From: Aggregatimonas sangjinii
GTDB taxonomy: Bacteria; Bacteroidota; Bacteroidia; Flavobacteriales; Flavobacteriaceae
Reading direction: 5' to 3'
Length of the DNA stretch: 64,000 bases
Assembly (NCBI RefSeq): GCF_005943945.1
Contig: NZ_CP040710.1
Coordinates: 2,305,001 to 2,369,000 of the forward strand
The notes beneath the pieces are model-generated. The model had not been told where the DNA came from and searched no databases. It saw only the letters and a program-made list of their open reading frames with translations. Below are positions 17,071 to 25,522 of this stretch, piece after piece (position 1 is the first letter of the stretch; each line of letters begins with the position of its first letter). The position numbers and the translations under genes were made by a program.

Positions 17071-18216
17071 ATGAACAAAATTTTTCTATTGCCGTTACTT
17101 TTGCTGATCGTTTGTTGCAAGGAAGAGAAAAAAAATAATCTTCCCACGGCCGAGGTGACCAAAAACCCAGTTGTCAATCACGCGACAGGGTTTCAAATTG
17201 AAAAATCCGGCAAAGACATTACGCTCATCAAAATCACCTCCCCTTGGCCCGATTCGGAGGCTGCGTTTACCTATGCCCTGATTCCAAAAGAAAAGATGGC
17301 GTTTATGACGTTGAATCGTGATGCCTATGATGCCATTATAGCGGTCCCGGTCGACCGTATCGTCGTTACCTCTACCACACACATTCCCGCTTTGGAAAGT
17401 TTGGGTGTGGAAGACAAGTTGGTCGGTTTTCCACAAACGGCTTTTATTTCATCGCCCAAAACACGTAAAAGAATAGCTGCAGGACTCATTCAAGAATTGG
17501 GTAATAATGAGACCTTAAACACCGAAATGGTCCTGGCACTGAACCCAGAAGTAGTGGTAGGCTTCGGTATCAACGACCAAAACAAGGCTTATGAGACGCT
17601 TGAACGCGCCAATATTCCGGTTGTGTATAATGGTGAATGGACAGAGGAAACCCCTTTGGGCAAAGCGGAATGGATCAAGTTTTTCGCCCCTTTTTTTGGG
17701 TTGGAAAAAAAGGCGGACAGCCTATTTCAAACCATCGAAAAATCCTATGTCGGCGCCAAGCAACTGGCAGAAAAAGCCACCAGTAGACCGACGGTTTTGA
17801 GTGGTGGCCTATATAAGGATGTCTGGCACGTAGCCGGAGGTAAAAGCTGGGTCGCCCAGTTTTTGGCCGATGCCCATACACACTATATTTACAGCGATAC
17901 CGAAAATACCGGAAGCATTTCACTGAGCCTTGAAAGTGTTCTGGACAAAGCGCACGACGCTGACTATTGGATCAATCCGTCTTTACATGTATCCTACGAA
18001 GAATTACTGACGGACAATTCGCACTACAAGCAATTTGATGCCTTTAAAAATCGACAGGTCTACACGAATGCCAACACCCAGGGGGAGACTGGAGGGTTGC
18101 TGTTTTATGAACTTGCACCCACACGACCAGATTTGGTTTTGAAAGATCTTATACACATCTTTCATCCCGAGCTACTTCCGCAGTACCAACCTCATTTTTT
18201 TAAGCCCCTCCAATAA
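17071..18216 (+). CDS. ABC transporter substrate-binding lipoprotein (BtuF-like)
   Basis: The 381-residue lipoprotein (lipobox LLIVCC) has a class III periplasmic-binding fold (VDRIVVTSTTHIPALESLGV, LNPEVVVGFGIND, SGGLYKDVWHVAGGKSWVAQ). I chose the ATG at 17071 over the GTG just before it. It is followed after 1 base by a FecCD permease and then an ATPase. The fold is shared by B12, haem and siderophore binding proteins. The divergent riboswitch-controlled btuB/btuG genes make cobalamin the most likely ligand. At 381 residues it is longer than E. coli BtuF (266), as is common in Bacteroidota lipoprotein versions. Confidence 0.82.
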   Translation: MNKIFLLPLLLLIVCCKEEKKNNLPTAEVTKNPVVNHATGFQIEKSGKDITLIKITSPWPDSEAAFTYALIPKEKMAFMTLNRDAYDAIIAVPVDRIVVTSTTHIPALESLGVEDKLVGFPQTAFISSPKTRKRIAAGLIQELGNNETLNTEMVLALNPEVVVGFGINDQNKAYETLERANIPVVYNGEWTEETPLGKAEWIKFFAPFFGLEKKADSLFQTIEKSYVGAKQLAEKATSRPTVLSGGLYKDVWHVAGGKSWVAQFLADAHTHYIYSDTENTGSISLSLESVLDKAHDADYWINPSLHVSYEELLTDNSHYKQFDAFKNRQVYTNANTQGETGGLLFYELAPTRPDLVLKDLIHIFHPELLPQYQPHFFKPLQ

Positions 18217-18217
18217 G

Positions 18218-19249
18218 TTGAACGGTAAGAAAACATACGGCCTTTCGTTCGTGATTTTAATCATTGTATTGCTGTTATCCATTGGCCTAAATGTGAGTTT
18301 TGGTTCGGTTTCCATTCCATTTCAGGAAACGTTGGCCCTTTTGTTCGGGAATACCTCCGAAAACACCAATTGGGGATACATTATTTTGGAATATCGGGTT
18401 CCAAAAGCCTTTACCGCAATGCTTGTAGGAGGTGCGCTCGCCCTAAGCGGACTATTAATGCAGACCCTTTTTAGAAATCCCTTGGCCGGACCGTTTGTAT
18501 TGGGCATCAGTTCCGGGGCAAGTCTCGGTGCGGCACTCTGGATTATGGGGGCATCCTGGTTTTCCGGAGTAGTGACCTATGGGTGGGCGAACGATGTTTC
18601 CCTTGCTTTGGCTGCAAGTATCGGAAGTTTTTTGGTGCTGGCGGCCGTAATGCTGGTAGCGGCACGGGTAAAAGATACTATGGCCCTCCTCATTATCGGG
18701 TTGATGTTCGGTAGTATCACGGGTGCCGTTGTAGGTGTATTGTCCTATTTTACCAATGCCGAAAAATTACAACAATACATTTATTGGTCTTTCGGTAGTG
18801 TTGGCAACCTTTCGTGGAATCAATTGTTCTTGCTTGCCGGAATCGTTGTCTTGGGAGTCGTTTTGAGTGTGCTATCCATTAAAGCCTTAAATGCCTATTT
18901 GTTGGGTGAAAATTATGCGCGTAGTCTGGGTGTACATTTAAAAAAGTCCCGTTACATCATCATAATAGCAACAGGATTATTAGCAGGTTCGGTAACTGCC
19001 TTTGCCGGACCTATCGCCTTTGTCGGGCTTGCCGTTCCACATTTGACAAGGCAACTATTTCGCACGACCGACCATCGAATTTTAGTACCGGCAGTGTTGC
19101 TCTATGGGGCTATTTTGATGTTGCTTTGTGATACGGTGGCACAATTGCCCGGTTCGGCGAGAGTCCTACCTATAAATGCCATCACCAGTATTTTGGGCGC
19201 TCCGGTGGTGATTTGGTTGTTGATCCGTAAAAAACGTATGCTATTTTGA
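18218..19249 (+). CDS. btuC: FecCD-family ABC transporter permease (BtuC-like)
   Basis: The 343-residue integral membrane protein has about ten transmembrane helices. It carries family signatures: VPKAFTAMLVGGALALSGLL and NPLAGPFVLGISSGASLGA near the N terminus, and AGPIAFVGLAVPHLTRQLF with GSARVLPINAITSILGAPV near the C terminus. It starts with TTG, 1 base after the binding-protein stop, and no ATG is available nearby. Its stop overlaps the ATPase start by 4 bases. It should form the channel dimer of the importer, most likely for cobalamin by context. Confidence 0.88.
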   Translation: MNGKKTYGLSFVILIIVLLLSIGLNVSFGSVSIPFQETLALLFGNTSENTNWGYIILEYRVPKAFTAMLVGGALALSGLLMQTLFRNPLAGPFVLGISSGASLGAALWIMGASWFSGVVTYGWANDVSLALAASIGSFLVLAAVMLVAARVKDTMALLIIGLMFGSITGAVVGVLSYFTNAEKLQQYIYWSFGSVGNLSWNQLFLLAGIVVLGVVLSVLSIKALNAYLLGENYARSLGVHLKKSRYIIIIATGLLAGSVTAFAGPIAFVGLAVPHLTRQLFRTTDHRILVPAVLLYGAILMLLCDTVAQLPGSARVLPINAITSILGAPVVIWLLIRKKRMLF

Positions 19250-20028
19250 TTCCTGAAAAAACACATAGCATTATTACTTTAACGGATGTATCCGTGGGAT
19301 ATAAAGACACGGTCGTCGTAAAGTCCATTGACTTTACCTTAAAAAAAGGAGAATTGATGGTTATCGTCGGTACCAACGGCATTGGCAAATCAACCTTATT
19401 GCGTACCCTAGGGAAGATGCAACCCAAACTATCGGGCACCATACACATCAACGGGGAGTCTTTGGAGGAACTTAAATCTAGGAACCTTGCTTCGGAAATC
19501 AGCATGGTATTGACAGAGGCCATCCCCTCGAAGACGCTGACGGTTTGGGAATTGATTGCTTTGGGCAGACAACCCTATACGAATTGGATCGGTACTTTGA
19601 CCAAAACCGACACGGCAAAAATCAGCGAAGCGATTCAAATGCTCGAACTGGAGGCACTACAGAATAAAGCTTGTTATACATTGAGCGACGGGCAGCTACA
19701 ACGCGCGATGATTGCACGTGCCTTGGCCCAGGATACCCCGATCGTGCTACTGGATGAGCCGACCACGCATCTCGACCTGTATCACAAAGTGCAGATTTTA
19801 AAATTGTTGCAGCAGATTGCCCATACAACCCAAAAAACCATACTTTTTACCAGTCATGAAATCGAAATGGCCATACAACTTTGCGATAAATTGTTGTTAC
19901 TAGATGGTAAAACCAATCCTTTCGGAAGCCCTGAATCGTTGATCAAAGAGAATGCTTTTGACGCCTTGTTCCCCAGTGATACGCTCGTCTTTAATTCGGA
20001 AACCAGGTCATTTCAAATTAAGAAATAA
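19246..20028 (+). CDS. btuD: ABC transporter ATP-binding protein (BtuD-like)
   Basis: The 260-residue ATPase of the FepC/BtuD type shows a Walker A GTNGIGKSTLLR, a signature motif LSDGQLQRAMIARAL (Asp where LSGGQ has the first Gly), Walker B IVLLDEPTTHLD and the switch His in LFTSHE. It begins with TTG inside the permease stop region (4-base overlap), so all three transporter genes form one tightly coupled operon. It powers import through the BtuC-like permease. The substrate assignment rests on the adjacent cobalamin riboswitch locus. Confidence 0.88.
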   Translation: MIPEKTHSIITLTDVSVGYKDTVVVKSIDFTLKKGELMVIVGTNGIGKSTLLRTLGKMQPKLSGTIHINGESLEELKSRNLASEISMVLTEAIPSKTLTVWELIALGRQPYTNWIGTLTKTDTAKISEAIQMLELEALQNKACYTLSDGQLQRAMIARALAQDTPIVLLDEPTTHLDLYHKVQILKLLQQIAHTTQKTILFTSHEIEMAIQLCDKLLLLDGKTNPFGSPESLIKENAFDALFPSDTLVFNSETRSFQIKK

Positions 20029-20109
20029 TGCCTTCCGAATCTAGAGCCGACTTCAATAAAATATTCAAGGGCAATCTTGTATCTTTACCTCGAACATTTT
20101 AGCACATAA

Positions 20110-21477
20110 ATGAACGCGTACCTTATATATCTTATCATCGGACTAGTATGTCTTGCCATAGGCTATTTCTTGGGCAATTACATCCAAAATCTGAAAACGA
20201 AATCGAGTCAAAGTGCCTTGGAGGAACGCGAACTGCAGTTGCGCGGCAATCTATCCGTTCTGGAGACGAAATTGATGGATAGCGAAGATTATAAATCACA
20301 GCTGCAACGCGAAAAAGAAGCCTTGGGCAACCAAATCGTTCGTTACGAGGCCGATATGGAAAACCTTCAACTAAAAAATCGGGAGCAGAAAGAAGAGGTC
20401 GAAAAATTACAGGAAAAATTCACCAAGGAGTTCGAAAATCTTGCCAACAAGATTTTGGAGGAGAAAAGTTTAAAATTTACCGAACGTAACGAAAAAAACA
20501 TCAAGGATATCCTCTCCCCTTTAAATGAAAAGATTCAATTGTTCGAAAAGAAGGTCGAAGAAAGTCAAAAAGAGAATATCAGCATACATTCCGCCCTGCG
20601 GGAACAATTATTGAACCTCCAAACGCAAAATCTTAAAATTACCCAGGAAGCCGAAAATTTGACCAAGGCTTTAAAAGGTGATAGTAAAATGCAGGGGAAT
20701 TGGGGAGAACTGGTTTTGGAGCGTGTGCTCGAAAAATCAGGCTTGGAAAAAGACCGTGAATATACCGTACAACAAAGTTTTACCTTGGCCGACGGCAGCA
20801 GGGTACTGCCCGATGTAATCATACACCTACCCGACGGCAAAAAAATGGTGGTGGATTCAAAGGTATCCTTAACCGATTACGAACGATATATCAATGCCGA
20901 AGACGAGCTGAAAGATAAATTTCTAAAAGATCATATCAATTCCCTTCGCAGGCATGTGGACCAACTTTCCGCCAAAAAATACGAGGACCTTTATGAAATG
21001 GAAAGTCCAGATTTCGTACTGATGTTCGTGCCGATAGAGCCTGCATTTGCCATTGCGATCAATAATGATAATTCGCTGTATAACAAGGCATTCGAAAAAA
21101 ATATTGTTATCGTGACACCCTCCACCCTCTTGGCGACCTTGCGCACTATCGACAGTATGTGGAACAACGAAAAGCAACAACGCAATGCCATTGAAATTGC
21201 AAGACAGGCCGGCGCGCTCTATGATAAGTTCGAAGGTTTCGTATCGGACTTGACCAAAGTCGGGAAAAAGATGGATGATGCCAAAGATGAATACAAAGGC
21301 GCTATGAACAAGCTCGTAGAAGGACGCGGAAATATCGTTACCAGTATCGAAAAATTGAAAAAAATGGGTGCGAAGGCCAAGAAATCGATTCCTGAACCTA
21401 TTTTGAAACGTGCGCAGGACAGCGACCTGCTTGCGGATGAAAAAGGTGCTGCAGAAGAACCCCGTTTGAACTTGTAA
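20110..21477 (+). CDS. rmuC: DNA recombination protein RmuC
   Basis: The 455-residue protein has an N-terminal membrane helix (residues 3-22, AYLIYLIIGLVCLAIGYFLG), a long coiled coil (about 30-190) and the RmuC domain. The domain has its typical strings KMQGNWGELVLERVLEKSGL, DGSRVLPDVIIHLPDGKKMV, DSKVSLTDYERY and TPSTLLATLRTI. The domain is related to restriction-endonuclease-like folds, and RmuC limits inversions at short inverted repeats in E. coli. That is notable here because the region is rich in such repeats, though any link is speculation. It lies 80 bases after the ABC operon, probably as a separate transcript. Confidence 0.93.
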   Translation: MNAYLIYLIIGLVCLAIGYFLGNYIQNLKTKSSQSALEERELQLRGNLSVLETKLMDSEDYKSQLQREKEALGNQIVRYEADMENLQLKNREQKEEVEKLQEKFTKEFENLANKILEEKSLKFTERNEKNIKDILSPLNEKIQLFEKKVEESQKENISIHSALREQLLNLQTQNLKITQEAENLTKALKGDSKMQGNWGELVLERVLEKSGLEKDREYTVQQSFTLADGSRVLPDVIIHLPDGKKMVVDSKVSLTDYERYINAEDELKDKFLKDHINSLRRHVDQLSAKKYEDLYEMESPDFVLMFVPIEPAFAIAINNDNSLYNKAFEKNIVIVTPSTLLATLRTIDSMWNNEKQQRNAIEIARQAGALYDKFEGFVSDLTKVGKKMDDAKDEYKGAMNKLVEGRGNIVTSIEKLKKMGAKAKKSIPEPILKRAQDSDLLADEKGAAEEPRLNL

Positions 21478-21574
21478 AGGAAAAATTGACATAAGCAAAC
21501 GACCGCGGGGCAAGCCTGACGGCAGTCAAGTTTAAATCTCGATTATCGAGTAAATTCTTAAATTCAGAGAAACC

Positions 21575-21940
21575 ATGAAAAAGGTATTGGGAATAGGCGT
21601 TGTAGGGATTATCGGAATTATGTTGGCGTATTATGCGTTTGTCTATTTCGTGACCTACAGCGAAGGAACACGCTCCGGGGAATTGATCAAAATCAGTCAC
21701 AAGGGTGTGATTGTCAAAACCTGGGAAGGTGAAATCAGTCAAGGTATTTCCGGCGCCCAGATTTTCACTTTTTCGGTATTGGACAAAGACCAGGAGGTCA
21801 TCGATAAATTACAGGAATATCAGGGGCAATATGTCAAGCTTGACTATGTGGAACGTTATGCCACATTTTTCTGGCTTGGCGACACCAAGTACTTTATCAC
21901 AAAGGTTACTAAGGAGAAGTCACCTCATTTTAGGAATTGA
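21575..21940 (+). CDS. Small membrane-anchored protein of unknown function
   Basis: The 121-residue protein has one N-terminal transmembrane helix (VLGIGVVGIIGIMLAYYAFVYFV) and a beta-rich outer domain (SGELIKISHKGVIVKTWEGE, YVKLDYVERYATFFWLGDTK). I recall close relatives in Flavobacteriaceae being labelled 6-phosphogluconate dehydrogenase. This protein has no Rossmann motif or catalytic residues, so that name is wrong. The segment KVIVKTWEGEIS suggests a small OB-like or membrane-associated fold. Function unknown; it is preceded by rmuC and followed by an AAGTTGGAAGT-type intergenic repeat. Confidence 0.7.
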   Translation: MKKVLGIGVVGIIGIMLAYYAFVYFVTYSEGTRSGELIKISHKGVIVKTWEGEISQGISGAQIFTFSVLDKDQEVIDKLQEYQGQYVKLDYVERYATFFWLGDTKYFITKVTKEKSPHFRN

Positions 21941-21948
21941 TCAAAGGA

Positions 21949-22003
21949 GCTGGGAGTTACGAGGTTTGAAGTACGAAGTTGGAAGTTGGAAGTGCACGGT
22001 ATG
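21949..22003. repeat. Degenerate GAAGT/TTGGAAGT simple repeat
   Basis: About 55 bases made of imperfect copies of GAAGTTGG-like units (for example GAAGTACGAAGTTGGAAG). Low-complexity tracts of this type are scattered between genes in many Flavobacteriaceae. The rest of the 205-base gap up to the thioesterase holds nothing I can name. Confidence 0.55.
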
Positions 22004-22145
22004 AAATAAAAAAAAATCTTGCACAATCAGTATACTATCCTGAATAAATTAAATTCTCAAACTATTTTGAATTCCTGAACTCATTCCCATTTTTTAGTCC
22101 TTTTGTAAGAGGTAGTCTTGATGCACAAAACTTGAATAAGATACC

Positions 22146-22691
22146 ATGAAGCAATTTAAAACAGCAGCGGAATCACGACTTTCCATAACGGAGCTGATGG
22201 TTCCCTCCCACTCCAATTTTGGGGGTAAAGTGCATGGCGGTCATATTCTGAGCCTAATGGATCAAATTGCGTTTGCTTGCGCCTCAAAACATTCGCAACG
22301 CTATTGCGTTACCGCCTCGGTAAACCGTGTTGATTTCTTACATCCGGTAGAAGTGGGCGATTTATTGACCTTGAAAGCATCTATCAACTATACGGGCCGT
22401 ACCTCTATGGTTGTAGGAGTTCGGGTTGAATCGCAACATGTTACGACCGGAAAAAAACGGCATTGCAACTCTTCATATTTTACCATGGTCGCCAAAGACG
22501 AGAATGGTAAAAATATAGCCGTACCCGGTTTGCTGATTCAAGACGAACAGGGCGTTCGGCGCTTTGCCAGAAGTAAATTTCGAAAAGAGGCCGCATTTCA
22601 GCGGGATACCCAATTCGACTCAAGTAGCTTTAATGCTGCCGATTACATTCGCCACCTGACCACAGAAAACGTTCAAGTACATCTTAAATAA
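22146..22691 (+). CDS. Acyl-CoA thioesterase, hotdog fold
   Basis: The 181-residue hotdog-fold protein of the YciA/BACH group has the segment NFGGKVHGGHILSLMDQIAF, with the HGG loop and catalytic Asp. VNRVDFLHPVEVGDLL and TSMVVGVRVESQ follow. It hydrolyses acyl-CoA thioesters in the cytosol. The C-terminal 50 residues (RRFARSKFRKEAAFQRDTQ) extend beyond the minimal domain. Its stop overlaps the stop of the convergent pgl gene by 8 bases, so the two transcripts run into each other. Confidence 0.9.
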   Translation: MKQFKTAAESRLSITELMVPSHSNFGGKVHGGHILSLMDQIAFACASKHSQRYCVTASVNRVDFLHPVEVGDLLTLKASINYTGRTSMVVGVRVESQHVTTGKKRHCNSSYFTMVAKDENGKNIAVPGLLIQDEQGVRRFARSKFRKEAAFQRDTQFDSSSFNAADYIRHLTTENVQVHLK

Positions 22692-23394
22692 GAGTTGCTG
22701 CCGCTTCGTCTAAAAACCAGACCAAATTATTGGATTCAGGCGCTACCAAGCTAGCGGGATACATTTTTGCTTTATCGTTTTTATTGTGGATTTCACCCAC
22801 CTTTTCCGCTTTGCCCTCCCCTGTGACGAGAAAGACAACGTTTTTGGCGTTGTTGATGATTTGTCCGCTAATGGTGATACGTCGCTGCCCTGAGTCGGGG
22901 TGTGTTGCCACTTCGCAATATTGTTCTGAATCCCATAAATCGATTTCATGTGGAAAAATAGAAGCGGTATGCCCATCATCACCCATTCCCAAGATGACCA
23001 AATCAAATTGTGGTATTCCGTTTGATTTAGGGAGGTTTTCGTCCAATACATCGGCATAGCGGACGGCCTCCTCTTTTGGTATGTTTTCCCCTTTTATACG
23101 GTGGATGTTTTCCTTGGGGATATCGATTTTCGAAATTAAGTGTTCTACCGTCATTTTATAGTTGCTATCATCATCGGTAGGTGCAACACAGCGTTCATCG
23201 CCCCAATACAGGTGCACGCCATGCCAATCGATATCCGATTGAAAATTGGCAGCTAGTTCGTCGAATACTACCTTGGGCGTACTACCCCCCGAAAGCGCGA
23301 TATGCGAAGTCTCTTCAGAAGCCAGTAGTATCGCCAAATAGCGTGAAAAGTTGGAAGCTACCTCTTGCTTTGTGTTATAAGTTTTAATTCTCAT
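22684..23394 (-). CDS. pgl: 6-phosphogluconolactonase
   Basis: The 236-residue enzyme belongs to the NagB/DevB-type lactonase family. It has HIALSGGSTPKVVFDELA, the metal and phosphate segment VHLYWGDERCVAPTDDDSNY, and LVILGMGDDGHTASIFPHE. It hydrolyses 6-phosphogluconolactone, the second step of the oxidative pentose phosphate pathway. It lies downstream of zwf on the same strand, but 275 bases and a palindromic element separate them. CAAAATTA at 23417-23424 reads TAATTTTG on the minus strand, a possible -7 box of its own. Confidence 0.93.
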   Translation of the reverse strand: MRIKTYNTKQEVASNFSRYLAILLASEETSHIALSGGSTPKVVFDELAANFQSDIDWHGVHLYWGDERCVAPTDDDSNYKMTVEHLISKIDIPKENIHRIKGENIPKEEAVRYADVLDENLPKSNGIPQFDLVILGMGDDGHTASIFPHEIDLWDSEQYCEVATHPDSGQRRITISGQIINNAKNVVFLVTGEGKAEKVGEIHNKNDKAKMYPASLVAPESNNLVWFLDEAAATLI

Positions 23395-23441
23395 TTTTTC
23401 ATTATTAAAAGCGAACCAAAATTAGCTGTTTGTTAGGGACA

Positions 23442-23602
23442 CGTCTTTGCGAGGAGCTTTTTTGCGACGAAGCAATCCGTTGAAGTCAATTTAAAATTAA
23501 AAAATAGCACACTTCCCTATTTTATAGGCATCAAAGGTAGTTTGCTTCGTCGCATCAAACTTTTAGGTTCTCGAACTTATAGCAATGCTTCTCGCAAAGA
23601 CG
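23442..23602. repeat. Nested inverted-repeat element between zwf and pgl
   Basis: Outer arms CGTCTTTGCGAGGAGC (23442-23457) and GCTTCTCGCAAAGACG (23587-23602) match at 15 of 16 positions. Inner arms TGCGACGAAGCAA (23463-23475) and TTGCTTCGTCGCA (23542-23554) match perfectly. The consensus CGTC(T/A)TTGCGAGGAGC...GACGAAGCAATC is one I associate with an abundant intergenic repeat in Bacteroidota. The 160-bp element could fold into a long hairpin in RNA or behave as a non-autonomous mobile element. Confidence 0.85.
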
Positions 23603-23669
23603 CATTTTCAATTCTAATAAACACCTCTAATTCCTCCATACATTTCTCACATCCAACATCTCATATCCC

Positions 23670-25202
23670 CTAGCATATCACACAAAATCCAGGGTCATCG
23701 GCCAAATTTGATCCAGGGTTACGCCACCTGCCGATGCCTTCGATAAGCTCGTCCGCATTCTCAGGTCCCCAGACACCAGCTGAATAACCATAAACCCGAA
23801 CATCCTCATTGTCCTTCCAATAATCTAAAATAGGATCCACAAAGGCCCAAGCTGCCTCGACTTCATCAGCTCGCGCATATAATGTTGGATCGCCCTGCAT
23901 GGCATCTAAAAGCAATCGCTCATAGGCTTCCATCACATGGGTTTCCGTTAGGCTAGAGTAATAGAAATCCAAATTGGCCCGTTCTACTTTAAATCCTTGT
24001 CCAGGAACTTTTACACCGAACTTGATCAAAACACCTTCATCCGGTTGAATACGGATAATCAACTTGTTGTCCTTCTGGTCCATGCCGGAATCTTTGAATA
24101 TCTGATGGTGCGGCGATTTAAAGTGGATGACCACTTCGGTGACCTTGGTAGGCATCCGTTTGGCGGTGCGTACATAAAAGGGCACATCGGCCCACCGCCA
24201 ATTATCGACAAAGAATTTAAGCGCAGCATAGGTCTCTGTGGTCGAATCGGCATCCACGCCCTCTTCTTCCCGATACCCATTTACTTTCTTTCCATCAATA
24301 ACAGAACTGATATACTGCGCACGAATGGTATTTTCATGTAAGGTCTTCTCGTCGGTCATTATCCGCAGCGACTTTAACGCTTTCAGTTTCTCATTACGTA
24401 TTTGTTCCGCATCGGCGCTTAATGGAGGCTCCATAACAATCAGGGCCACAATTTGTAGTAGGTGACTCTGGAACATATCACGTAAGGCACCGGACTTGTC
24501 GTAATACCCGCCGCGTTTTTCCACGCCCCCACTTTCCGCATTTGTAATCTCTACATAATGGATGTAATTCCTGTTCCACAACGGTTCGAAAATACTATTG
24601 GCGAAACGGGTTACCAGAAGGTTTTGTACGGTCTCCTTGCCCAGATAATGATCAATACGATAAATTTGCGATTCTTTAAAATAGCGTTGTAGGGTAGCGT
24701 TGAGTTCTTTGGCTGTTTTCAGGTCATAGCCGAAAGGCTTCTCTACAATCAATCGGCGCCAGCCTTTGTCCTCTTTATGAAGTCCTTGTTTATGTAGGTT
24801 ATTCGAGATCATTTCGTGTGCAGAAGGCGGTACAGAGAGGTAAAAGATAAAGTTGCCCTCAGTATCGTGTTCGGAATCCAACTGTGTAATGCGCTTGTTC
24901 AACTTTGAATAATCGGTGTCCTCTGCACTGCTTAATTCATGGTAGAACATACGAGCGGTGAATTCTGCGATAAATTTTTTATCCTCATCCACCAACTTCT
25001 CCTTAAGGTGTTTGCTTTCGGTAATTACGTTTTTCCGAAACTCCTCGTCGGACCAAGATGAACGACTGGCGCCTAACACCACGAAATTTTCGGGCAAATG
25101 GCCTCCTTTGGCCAGATTTAGAATAGCTGGTATTAATTTTCGTGCGGTAAGATCTCCGGAAGCCCCGAAGATGACCAAGAGTTGGTTCTGTGTTTTCGTC
25201 AT
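23670..25202 (-). CDS. zwf: Glucose-6-phosphate 1-dehydrogenase
   Basis: The 510-residue enzyme has the coenzyme-binding motif GASGDLTARKLIPA (13-26), the EKPFGYDL segment and the active-site signature RIDHYLGKE (182-190). It oxidises glucose 6-phosphate to 6-phosphogluconolactone with NADP+, entering the oxidative pentose phosphate pathway. Length and motif spacing are standard. It is divergent from gnd and followed by pgl on the same strand, so all three pathway enzymes lie within 4.3 kb. Confidence 0.96.
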   Translation of the reverse strand: MTKTQNQLLVIFGASGDLTARKLIPAILNLAKGGHLPENFVVLGASRSSWSDEEFRKNVITESKHLKEKLVDEDKKFIAEFTARMFYHELSSAEDTDYSKLNKRITQLDSEHDTEGNFIFYLSVPPSAHEMISNNLHKQGLHKEDKGWRRLIVEKPFGYDLKTAKELNATLQRYFKESQIYRIDHYLGKETVQNLLVTRFANSIFEPLWNRNYIHYVEITNAESGGVEKRGGYYDKSGALRDMFQSHLLQIVALIVMEPPLSADAEQIRNEKLKALKSLRIMTDEKTLHENTIRAQYISSVIDGKKVNGYREEEGVDADSTTETYAALKFFVDNWRWADVPFYVRTAKRMPTKVTEVVIHFKSPHHQIFKDSGMDQKDNKLIIRIQPDEGVLIKFGVKVPGQGFKVERANLDFYYSSLTETHVMEAYERLLLDAMQGDPTLYARADEVEAAWAFVDPILDYWKDNEDVRVYGYSAGVWGPENADELIEGIGRWRNPGSNLADDPGFCVIC

Positions 25203-25522
25203 AGTGTTATTTTCTTTTTCAAATAGTCCTTATTAAAGGAAATCATTTGGCATCAACATCCAAATCACATTTATGAGACGGCGACTTTGTGGCCATTGGA
25301 CTTTGCATTTTTAAATATAGCCAACCAAAAGGAGTTTACAAGCCGCATTTCAAGTAAAACCCGATATTTTCATTTATTTTTGAGTGAAACGGTTTTTGAA
25401 AACGAAATGTTACAATAATGTAGAATTTCTGGAAAGATTGTCGCTGTTGCAAACCAACGGGCAAGTGTACTGAATCCGGAAAAATGTTTAGGTATAAATA
25501 ATGCTGACATAAAAAATTTAAC
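25203..25522. other. Divergent promoter region between zwf and gnd
   Basis: This 320-base AT-rich gap has no gene. On the plus strand TATTTTTG at 25375-25382 fits the -7 consensus and would give gnd a leader of about 130 bases. I found no clear operator palindrome or riboswitch. Confidence 0.4.

Noticed and set aside
21575-21940. Possible label as 6-phosphogluconate dehydrogenase
   Set aside because: The protein is a 121-residue membrane-anchored protein with no dinucleotide fold; the true enzyme is encoded at 25523-26938.
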